Shown here in pieces: positions 57,118 to 64,000 of a stretch of DNA of 64,000 bases. Numbering within the stretch: position 1 is the stretch's first letter; each line of letters begins with the position of its first letter. Both the position numbers and the translations under genes were made by a program. Where the stretch lies: positions 35,561 through 99,560 of the forward strand of contig NZ_RKKE01000002.1 in assembly GCF_003797125.1 (NCBI RefSeq). The letters are read 5' to 3'. A model generated the notes under the pieces. That model searched no databases, was not told the origin of the DNA, and saw only the letters and a program-made list of their open reading frames with translations. This DNA comes from Shewanella frigidimarina (GTDB taxonomy: Bacteria > Pseudomonadota > Gammaproteobacteria > Enterobacterales > Shewanellaceae).

Positions 57118-59070
57118 ATGACCCCGCAGTCTCTTTACAAAGTTCCTAGTGACATTGCAGAAAACGCACTGGTTAATAACGATCAATATAAGAAAATGTA
57201 CCAGGAGTCCATTATTAATCCAGAAGGTTTCTGGAGAGAACACGGCAAACGTATTGATTGGATTAAACCTTATACCAAAATTAAGAAAACGTCTTTTGAT
57301 GATCATAATCTTTCGATTAATTGGTTTTATGATGGCACGCTCAATGCTTCGGCCAATTGTTTAGATCGTCACCTTGAAGAACACGGCGATAAGCTTGCCA
57401 TTATTTGGGAAGGCGATGACGCCAACGAACAACGCAAATTAACTTACGCAGAGCTACACACACAAGTGTGTAAGTTTGCCAATGCGCTACGTAGCCAAGG
57501 GGTTAATAAGGGCGATATCGTCACTATCTACATGCCGATGGTGCCTGAAGCGGCTGTCGCTATGTTGGCTTGTGCTCGCATTGGTGCAGTTCATTCAGTG
57601 GTATTTGGTGGCTTCTCACCCGACTCGATAGCAGCAAGGGTAATTGATGGAAAATCAAAAGTCTTAATTACTGCCGACGAAGGTATTCGTGGTGGCCGTA
57701 AAATCCCTTTAAAACGCAGCATTGATGAAGCCATATCAAATCCTGATGTTACTTGCGTCGAAAAAGTTATTGTATTTAAGCGCACAGGTGGTGACATCGA
57801 TTGGGTTGAAGGTCGAGACGTTTGGTGGCATTCACTCATGGAAGTGGCTTCAGAATTTTGCCAACCAGCAGAAATGAACGCCGAAGATCCACTATTTTTG
57901 CTTTATACCTCTGGCTCTACAGGTAATCCTAAAGGTGTGCTTCATACTACCGGTGGTTATATGGTGTATGCCTCGATGACACACGAATACGTGTTTGATT
58001 ATAAAGCTGACGAAGTATATTGGTGTACCGCCGATGTAGGCTGGATTACCGGTCATTCCTATATGGTATATGGACCTTTTGCTAATGCCGCCACGGTATT
58101 AATTCATGAAGGTGTACCTAATCACCCTACTCCAGCTCGATTAGGTGAAATGATTGACCGACATAAGGTCAATATCCTGTATACCGCTCCTACATTAATT
58201 CGTGCATTAATGGCTGAAGGTAAAGAACAATTTAGCAGCTATAAAGGTGACTCATTGCGCATTATGGGTTCAGTAGGTGAACCCATAAACCCTGAGGCTT
58301 GGCGTTGGTACCATGAGGTAATCGGTCATGAAAACTGCCCTATTGTCGACACTTGGTGGCAAACTGAAACTGGCGGCATCCTGATCAGCCCATTACCTGG
58401 TGCAACGGATACCAAACCTGGCTCTGCAACTCGACCATTTTTTGGTGTGCAACCAGCACTGGTTGATAACATGGGTGATATTGTTGAAGGTACTGGTGAA
58501 GGTAACTTAGTTATCCTTGACTCGTGGCCAGGCCAAATGCGAACAGTGTACGGTGACCATGATAGATTTGCGCTGACTTATTTTAAAACATTCCGTGGTA
58601 TGTATTTTACCGGTGATGGCGCACGTCGTGATGAAGATGGCTATTATTGGATCACTGGTCGTGTCGATGATGTCATCAACGTTTCTGGGCATCGCCTAGG
58701 TACGGCTGAAGTGGAAAGCGCTCTAGTGTCGCATGAACTCGTTGCTGAAGCGGCCGTTGTGGGTTACCCACATGACATTAAAGGCCAAGGCATTTATGCA
58801 TACGTCACCCTAACCCGTGGCATTGAACCGACAGAAGAGTTACGTCAAGAGTTACGTCAATGGGTTCGTAAAGAAATTGGTGCACTTGCCACACCAGATC
58901 TTATCCAGTGGGCAAGTGGTTTACCTAAAACGCGTTCAGGCAAAATTATGCGTCGATTCTTACGTAAAATTGCGGCTAACGAAGTAACCAACTTAGGTGA
59001 TTCTTCTACTCTGGCAGATCCTGCAGTGATTGATACGTTGATTGAGTCTCGCTTAAACAAAACTGAGTAA
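57118..59070 (+). CDS. acs: Acetyl-CoA synthetase
   Basis: AMP-forming enzyme that activates acetate for growth at low concentration. Contains [18 protein letters not shown] (AMP-binding P-loop), [29 protein letters not shown] and the regulatory lysine Lys609 in TRSGKIMRR, which is acetylated in Salmonella by Pat. 650 aa, standard. Divergent from crbS; monocistronic with a terminator. Confidence 0.96.
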   Translation: MTPQSLYKVPSDIAENALVNNDQYKKMYQESIINPEGFWREHGKRIDWIKPYTKIKKTSFDDHNLSINWFYDGTLNASANCLDRHLEEHGDKLAIIWEGDDANEQRKLTYAELHTQVCKFANALRSQGVNKGDIVTIYMPMVPEAAVAMLACARIGAVHSVVFGGFSPDSIAARVIDGKSKVLITADEGIRGGRKIPLKRSIDEAISNPDVTCVEKVIVFKRTGGDIDWVEGRDVWWHSLMEVASEFCQPAEMNAEDPLFLLYTSGSTGNPKGVLHTTGGYMVYASMTHEYVFDYKADEVYWCTADVGWITGHSYMVYGPFANAATVLIHEGVPNHPTPARLGEMIDRHKVNILYTAPTLIRALMAEGKEQFSSYKGDSLRIMGSVGEPINPEAWRWYHEVIGHENCPIVDTWWQTETGGILISPLPGATDTKPGSATRPFFGVQPALVDNMGDIVEGTGEGNLVILDSWPGQMRTVYGDHDRFALTYFKTFRGMYFTGDGARRDEDGYYWITGRVDDVINVSGHRLGTAEVESALVSHELVAEAAVVGYPHDIKGQGIYAYVTLTRGIEPTEELRQELRQWVRKEIGALATPDLIQWASGLPKTRSGKIMRRFLRKIAANEVTNLGDSSTLADPAVIDTLIESRLNKTE

Positions 59071-59129
59071 TGAAAATCAACTTGTGATGTTCTATCCACC
59101 CTGAGAAATCCTGACCAATTTCTCTTTTC

Positions 59130-59156
59130 GCCCCTCAATTGAGGGGCTTTTTTTTA
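59130..59156 (+). terminator. Terminator after acs
   Basis: GCCCCTCAA and TTGAGGGGC form a 9-bp palindrome followed by TTTTTTTTT. Confidence 0.93.
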
Positions 59157-59182
59157 TCTAAAACCAGCATTATTTAACATTA

Positions 59183-59584
59183 TTACTTATCTGAAACCTT
59201 AGGCTGTGGAGCATAAGCAGTATCAATAGTGACATTATATGAATGATCATTTAATGTCATTTTGTAGCTCGTTGATTGACCCACTTTAATCGTTATGGCT
59301 TTGTCACCTAATAGATCCGCACCATCATTAGATTCATCGCGTAAACTTATCAACAAATTAACCTTATTATCACTATTTGCTGTCGATACTATGGTCACGC
59401 CATAGTCTCCTTCAACACTGAGTGACACAGATTCATTTAGTCCCATCTCAATTTTTGATGCCGATGCAGTTGCATCGTCTGAATGCTTAACCGTTTCTTC
59501 AATAGATAAACCAATGACCAGACTTTCTTCGGCAACGGCGAGATGGCTAACCATTAACAGAGCGGCTAACGATAAAAATTTCAT
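59183..59584 (-). CDS. Exported protein of unknown function
   Basis: 133 aa with a signal peptide (MKFLSLAALLMVSHLAVA) followed by a mature chain of alternating beta-type segments (SVSLSVEGDYGVTIVSTAN, KAITIKVGQSTSYKMTLNDHSYNVTIDTAY). It has no cysteines and is acidic. I do not recognise a family; a small periplasmic beta-sandwich is the most that can be said. It is convergent with acs and divergent from radD. TCAGGAAAAC precedes the ATG. Confidence 0.65.
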   Translation of the reverse strand: MKFLSLAALLMVSHLAVAEESLVIGLSIEETVKHSDDATASASKIEMGLNESVSLSVEGDYGVTIVSTANSDNKVNLLISLRDESNDGADLLGDKAITIKVGQSTSYKMTLNDHSYNVTIDTAYAPQPKVSDK

Positions 59585-59827
59585 AATGTGTTTTCCTGAT
59601 GGTGATAAATTTCATTTTTATTAGTATTAATATCATCTGATTCAATAGATGAATCTACACCAACTGATATAAAAAAACAGCGCTTAACACGCAAAAAATA
59701 CCATCCCTGTCTATTTATCATCTTTAACCATCAGCAATTGATTTATCCAACTCAATTAAAACATCATGGTTTATCAATCATTGGCTATGTTAAGCTTTAT
59801 ATAAACCAGAACAACGCTACCGGTAAA

Positions 59828-61579
59828 GTGAAACACTCATCTACTCACCCCGTAAATATCACCTTACGTGACTATCAACAGCAATCGGTCGACGCGGCTA
59901 TAGCTCACTTCAAGCACAGCCAACAATCGGCGGTATTAGTGCTACCTACCGGTGCGGGTAAAAGTATTGTGATTGCCGAACTGGCACGTATCGCGAATGG
60001 TAATGTGCTAGTGCTCACCCATGTAAAAGAATTAGTCGCTCAAAATGCTGAAAAAGTGGGTTTACTCACTCAAGAGGCCAACATCTATTCCGCAGGATTA
60101 AATCAAAAAAAGGCTAATGGCAAAACCGTGGTAGCCAGTGTCCAATCAGCCGCTCGCGCCCTAGATAAATTCACTCAAGCATTTTCATTAGTGATCATTG
60201 ATGAATGCCATCGAGTCAGTAATGAGTCTACTAGCCAATATCAACAACTGCTCACGCACCTTAAAGCGCGTAATCCTGACATTAAACTGCTTGGGCTAAC
60301 TGCCACGCCTTATCGTTTAGGTTTAGGCTGGATTTACCGGCACCATTATCATGGAAAAGTAGGTAATACAGATACACCTGTATTCGAAAAATGCATTTTT
60401 GAACTTCCAATGCGACCATTGATCAAAAAAGGTTACTTAACCAAACCAACCATTTTTGACGGACTGAGTGCACAGTATGATTTTAGTGAGCTCGTTGCAC
60501 ATGACAGTGGTGAATATCCACAAATGGAAATCGATTCTTTATTACATCATCAAGGACGAGCAACCACAGCTATTATCAAACAAGTAAAACAACTTGCTGA
60601 ACTCCGAAAAGGTGTATTGATTTTTGCTGCTACGGTCAGACATGCCAATGAAGTAATGACTCTATTAGACGACGATGCCGCCTTAATTACCGCTCAAACG
60701 CCACATAGCGAACGTGATGACATCATCAATCGCTTTAAAGCCCAACGTCTCAAATACATTGTTAACGTTGCCGTATTAACCACAGGCTTCGATGCTCCTC
60801 ACGTCGACCTTATCGCAATTTTGCGCCCCACCGCATCGGTGAGCCTATTCCAACAGATGATAGGTCGAGGATTACGCTTGGCCCCCAATAAAGCAGATTG
60901 TTTAGTCATTGATTATGCAGCTAATGGTTATGACTTATTTTACCCGGAAGTCGGTCAAGCCAAACCCAATAGCAAATCAGTACCAGTACAAGTGCATTGT
61001 CCTGTATGTCAATTTGCTAATACTTTTTGGGGCCTAGTAGATGGCGATGGCGATATTATTGAACATTATGGCAGACGCTGTCAGGGGTTAATCGATGAGC
61101 TGCAACAGTGTGACTTTAGATTTAGATCAAAGTCATGCCCTGACTGTGGAGCGGAAAATGATATCGCGGCACGTATTTGTCATAGCTGCCAATCAACCTT
61201 AATTGATCCCGATAAGCGACTAAAACAAGTACTTAACGCTCAGCATCATCACTTATTTAAATGTGAGCAAATGTTGTTGCGCGATCAAGACAATAAGTTG
61301 CTTATTCAATATATTGATATTGAAGGTAATGATTTTAAGCGAATGTTTAGCTTCGCCACACCAGCACAACGAAAAGCATTTTATGCGGTATTTGTTCTCA
61401 GTCATACCCGCACTCCAGGTATACCGCATCCTCAATATAATAAAGTAACCGATGTATTGACGGATCAAATTCGATTCAGAAAACCCGATTTATTATTACT
61501 GAAAAAAAACAAACATCGCTGGGATTTAGTTGATTCATTTTTTGACTATCAAGGCAAATATAAAATCGATATGAGTTAA
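59828..61579 (+). CDS. radD: DEAD/DEAH-box DNA repair helicase-like protein RadD (YejH)
   Basis: SF2 ATPase that partners with SSB and RecA-dependent repair in E. coli. Motif I LPTGAGKSIVIAEL, motif II IDECHR (DECH), motif III GLTATPYRLG, motif V NVAVLTTGFDAPHVDLI and motif VI QQMIGRGLRLAP. The C-terminal half has two Cys clusters, HCPVCQFANTFWG and CPDCGAENDIAARICHSC, as in YejH. About 583 aa from GTG 59828, matching E. coli (586 aa); the frame is open to a TTG at 59738. No strong ribosome binding site marks either, so the start is uncertain. Confidence 0.9.
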   Translation: MKHSSTHPVNITLRDYQQQSVDAAIAHFKHSQQSAVLVLPTGAGKSIVIAELARIANGNVLVLTHVKELVAQNAEKVGLLTQEANIYSAGLNQKKANGKTVVASVQSAARALDKFTQAFSLVIIDECHRVSNESTSQYQQLLTHLKARNPDIKLLGLTATPYRLGLGWIYRHHYHGKVGNTDTPVFEKCIFELPMRPLIKKGYLTKPTIFDGLSAQYDFSELVAHDSGEYPQMEIDSLLHHQGRATTAIIKQVKQLAELRKGVLIFAATVRHANEVMTLLDDDAALITAQTPHSERDDIINRFKAQRLKYIVNVAVLTTGFDAPHVDLIAILRPTASVSLFQQMIGRGLRLAPNKADCLVIDYAANGYDLFYPEVGQAKPNSKSVPVQVHCPVCQFANTFWGLVDGDGDIIEHYGRRCQGLIDELQQCDFRFRSKSCPDCGAENDIAARICHSCQSTLIDPDKRLKQVLNAQHHHLFKCEQMLLRDQDNKLLIQYIDIEGNDFKRMFSFATPAQRKAFYAVFVLSHTRTPGIPHPQYNKVTDVLTDQIRFRKPDLLLLKKNKHRWDLVDSFFDYQGKYKIDMS

Positions 61580-61658
61580 AACAAAATTAATTGCGTTGAA
61601 TTATGATTTGAAAAGTACTTATGGTATAAATTGGCCATATCATTAAACAGGAGTCACC

Positions 61659-61919
61659 ATGTTTGTAGTTATTTTTGGCCGCCCAGGTTGCCCATATTGT
61701 GTTCGAGCTGTTGAATTATCAGAAAAATTAGCGGCGCAGAGTGAAGATTTCAAATTCAAATATATTGATATTCATGCCGAAGGTATCACTAAAGCGGATT
61801 TATCAAAAAGTGTGGGTAAAACGGTAGAAACTGTTCCACAAATTTTTGTAGATGAACAACCTATTGGTGGTTGCACCGAATTCGAAGCGTATGTTCGTCA
61901 AAACAACTTACTTAATTAA
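61659..61919 (+). CDS. grxA: Glutaredoxin 1
   Basis: Glutathione-dependent dithiol reductant for ribonucleotide reductase and other targets. Active site CPYC in GRPGCPYCVRAVEL, TVPQIFVDEQPIGGCTEF supplies the cis-proline and GSH-binding glycines. 86 aa equals GrxA (85 aa in E. coli). AGGAG precedes the ATG. Confidence 0.95.
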   Translation: MFVVIFGRPGCPYCVRAVELSEKLAAQSEDFKFKYIDIHAEGITKADLSKSVGKTVETVPQIFVDEQPIGGCTEFEAYVRQNNLLN

Positions 61920-61938
61920 GCTTCGTAAGTATAAAGAT

Positions 61939-61968
61939 AAAAAGGCAACCTAATGGGTTGCCTTTTTA
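61939..61968. terminator. Terminator shared by grxA and the porin gene
   Basis: AAGGCAACC and GGTTGCCTT pair around a 5-base loop with TTTTT on the right and AAAAA on the left, between two convergent genes. Confidence 0.88.
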
Positions 61969-61983
61969 TTATCTACTCAAATA

Positions 61984-63135
61984 CTAAAGAGCATATTTCG
62001 CCGAAAACATAATCCGATTCAAGTCGCCATCGGAACCGTCTTCACGTTCATTCAAGGCATGCATAAACTCAACTCCAAAAGTCAGTGGCTTTGAAGGTGA
62101 GAACAATAAGTTAACGTAACCAGAGTAAGCCTCTTTATTAACGGCACCGCCGGTAAGCGCTACATCATTATCTGCGCTAAAACCTGAAAGCGTCACACTA
62201 GATCGCCATTGCTCTGACCACCAATGACGATATGAGACGAAACCACCAAACGATTTAATCGTTTGAATTTCACCGTTGGTATCAAGCACACCAGCGTTAG
62301 CATAATTTAGCGCCATATAACGACCTAGCCCTTCCCCGTAAGTGGCAGTAAATTTGAGGTCATCTTTACCAACAGGGATAACCCCCGCAAAACTGACACC
62401 ATAACCCAGCTCTGAAGTATCATACGTTGTGGTACCAACGACTTGCTCTAGATCTAATTGCCTTACAATCGCCGCAACTGAAAATGCAGAACCACTGGCA
62501 GCGCTAAAATTATAGCGCCCTACAAAATCAGGAACAACGCCACTGCCACTGGTAATTCGACCACCGCCGCCTAATGGCGTCACAGTAGTTTCAGGGTTTT
62601 CAATCGAAAATTGCCAGTTACCACTGGTATAACGTAATAGTGATTGTCTAACAAACGGTGTGCCTTCTGCCGCACCAACAAAATCCAGGTTTTCCGGTAA
62701 AGCACCAGGATTTTGGAACGTGGTCCACGTTTGTCCTACTGTCCAATTATCATAACTTACAAATGCATGGCGAATACGTGGAGAGTAACTATTAGACACA
62801 CGTTCATTACCATCTGTATGTGTCATAAAATCCAGTTCAATAAAACCGGTCAGTTTATGCCCTTCAAGATCAGTAACAGTCTTAAAATTAAAACGCGATT
62901 CACGAGCTTGAAAGTCGACTACTTGCTTACCATTTCCCGTCGTGCCATAAATCGTTCCTGGCACATAGAACTGACGAGATAGAGAACCTGAATCTGGCGC
63001 CCCATTACCATAATCACTAAACATCACATCGGCTTTGATGTAGCCACCAAAAGTCATATCTGTAGCAGCCTGAGCTCCCCCGCTCATTGCCAATAAAGCA
63101 CCTGCAACATAAAGACTGAGTTTTTGCTTTTTCAT
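61984..63135 (-). CDS. DcaP-like trimeric outer-membrane porin
   Basis: Beta-barrel porin. Signal peptide ends GGAQA; the mature chain begins ATDMTFGGYIKADVMFSDY, and strand-like segments such as GFIELDFMTHTDGNERVSNSYSPRIRHAFVSYDNWTVGQTWTTFQNPGALPENL-type content are typical of the DcaP family. 383 aa, about 16 strands. The C-terminus AKYAL ends in Leu instead of the usual Phe. Substrate unknown; DcaP proteins take up dicarboxylates and similar anions. Alone, with GGGAGATAAT before the ATG. Confidence 0.85.
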   Translation of the reverse strand: MKKQKLSLYVAGALLAMSGGAQAATDMTFGGYIKADVMFSDYGNGAPDSGSLSRQFYVPGTIYGTTGNGKQVVDFQARESRFNFKTVTDLEGHKLTGFIELDFMTHTDGNERVSNSYSPRIRHAFVSYDNWTVGQTWTTFQNPGALPENLDFVGAAEGTPFVRQSLLRYTSGNWQFSIENPETTVTPLGGGGRITSGSGVVPDFVGRYNFSAASGSAFSVAAIVRQLDLEQVVGTTTYDTSELGYGVSFAGVIPVGKDDLKFTATYGEGLGRYMALNYANAGVLDTNGEIQTIKSFGGFVSYRHWWSEQWRSSVTLSGFSADNDVALTGGAVNKEAYSGYVNLLFSPSKPLTFGVEFMHALNEREDGSDGDLNRIMFSAKYAL

Positions 63136-63508
63136 TATTATCTCCCTATTGATATTGTTCTAATCTTGAGCAATATGAGCCAATTAACAATCATATAACA
63201 TTAGCAATAGGTCTATGAGACAAAAGTAGACAAGCAAAAACTAATAAATAGACTACTTCGAAAACAAGATGTTGTTTAATACAATGTAGATCTTGATGAG
63301 TTTGGACACTAAAGATTTATAAGAAATTAAACGCTAAATAAGCTGATAACAAAATACATCGACCAGTTACGACCTGGATTGGTTTTGTATAACATCTTAG
63401 GCTCGCTGGAATATAATCATCGAACGCTACTCAAATCTTGTAACGTAATAATAAGATATAACGTTGATAAAAGGGATTCTTAGAGGACATAACTAAAGGA
63501 GTAAAATA
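63136..63508. other. Upstream region of the porin gene
   Basis: About 370 AT-rich bases without a gene. The porin promoter must be in the part next to 63135. The right end leads into tRNA remnants. Confidence 0.4.
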
Positions 63509-63598
63509 GTGGGTAATGAAAGGTTCAAACATTGGAAAAATGACTCAAAAGTCAACGGCAGCAGTTGATTTCACACAGAGTAACTGAGCTGACGATCC
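63509..63598 (-). pseudogene. Full-length decayed tRNA-Lys copy
   Basis: Aligned on the minus strand to the intact tRNA-Lys at 63749-63824, it keeps the 3' end context (CCCAC-like GTGGGTAATG on plus), a TTCAAA T-loop region, a CAAAAGTC anticodon-like segment and the 5' end TAACTGAGCTGACGATCC. It contains several mismatches and about 14 extra bases, so it cannot fold normally. The flank ATCTTGATTTTGCAA also resembles ATCTTGGTTTTGCAA beyond the other copies. Confidence 0.6.
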
Positions 63599-63748
63599 AT
63601 CTTGATTTTGCAAAACCTAATTATTATTGAAATTAAAGCAAACTATCGAGATTTAAACATCTGAAAATATACTGAGCTATTTTAGCCAATGATAAGTATT
63701 GTATTCTGTGATGATTTAGAAATAATAGTGAGGGAAAAACAGAGAAAG

Positions 63749-63824
63749 TGGTGGGTCGTGAAGGATTCGAACCTTCGACCAATTGGTTAAAAGCCAACTG
63801 CTCTACCAACTGAGCTAACGACCC
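63749..63824 (-). tRNA. tRNA-Lys (anticodon TTT)
   Basis: Complete cloverleaf on the minus strand: acceptor GGGTCGT/ACGACCC, D-arm AGCTCAGTTGGTAGAGCA, anticodon stem GTTGG/CCAAT around loop CTTTTAA with anticodon TTT, and T-arm with GGTTCGAATCC. The CCA end is encoded (63749-63751). 76 nt. Confidence 0.95.
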
Positions 63825-64000
63825 ATCTTGGTTTTGGAAGAACTAATATTCTTTCTGGAACAAAAGCCAACTGTCTCTATTTCAAGACCAACTGAGCTAA
63901 CGACCCATCTTGGTTTTGCAAGAACTGATATTCTTACTGGAACAAAAGCCAAATGTCTCTATTTCAAGACCAACTGAGCTAACGACCCATCTTAGTGTAA
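63806..64000. repeat. 82-bp tandem repeats carrying 5' halves of tRNA-Lys
   Basis: The block CCAACTGAGCTAACGACCCA recurs at 63806, 63888 and 63970, exactly 82 bp apart; the first belongs to the intact tRNA. In the two others the minus strand encodes the tRNA-Lys 5' half (acceptor 5' strand and D-stem start), an altered D-loop region, and a piece CAGTTGGCTTTT up to the anticodon, then stops resembling the tRNA. The unit also repeats the spacer ATCTTGGTTTTG...AGAACT...TTCT...CTGGAACAAAAGCCAA. The array reaches the window end. Confidence 0.8.

Overview
The window looks like a chromosomal segment of a marine gammaproteobacterium, most probably a Shewanella. Reasons: a small periplasmic tetraheme cytochrome c of the CctA/STC type, a CrbS-type kinase divergent from acs, a low-GC gammaproteobacterial gene set (rne, rluC, fab cluster, hdfR/maoP) and an assimilatory nas cluster of the type seen in Shewanella, Vibrio and Pseudomonas. 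The species cannot be fixed from the sequence alone.

Layout. 1-7.5 kb (minus strand): curli region, with two csgB-csgA modules encoding exceptionally long CsgA-like fibre subunits (about 550 and 515 aa), followed by csgD-csgE-csgF and the start of csgG, which runs off the left edge. A decayed csgE piece between the modules and an identical promoter-proximal motif upstream of both show that a block was duplicated and then trimmed. 7.5-19.7 kb (minus): nitrate assimilation, ordered nasA, cobA, a TrpD2/YbiB-like gene, an ANTAR antiterminator gene, then (behind its own sigma-54 promoter and a terminator-bearing leader) nirB, nirD, a nitrate transporter and a PP2C-kinase fusion. 19.9-20.2 kb: tetraheme cytochrome.

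20.6-28.4 kb (minus): a dehydrogenase/thioesterase pair and the classical yceD-rpmF-plsX-fabH-fabD-fabG-acpP-fabF lipid cluster. 28.6-37.2 kb: yceF, a HAD phosphatase, rluC and divergent rne with a structured 5' leader, then a wrecked sulfate-permease pseudogene and a MITE-like element before msrBA. 37.4-45.7 kb: an IPNS-like oxygenase, an RbgA/YlqF GTPase, a low-Mr phosphatase, a periplasmic DNA ligase, dgkA, hdfR/maoP, an unknown outer-membrane barrel and a diguanylate cyclase. 45.7-51 kb: biotin genes, bioA divergent from bioBFCD. 51-53.4 kb: argP/argO and a frameshifted glutathione S-transferase. 53.4-59.1 kb: crbS divergent from acs. 59.2-63.1 kb: an exported protein, radD, grxA and a porin. 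The right end holds one intact tRNA-Lys among decayed copies.

Functional links. The nas genes form a complete route from nitrate to ammonium, with siroheme supply (cobA) and two apparent control layers: NtrC/sigma-54 initiation and leader-RNA antitermination. The curli block contains its own regulator, secretion and nucleation genes. CrbS and Acs form the acetate-switch pair. Many start codons were moved inward to match ribosome binding sites or family length; this is stated in each entry.
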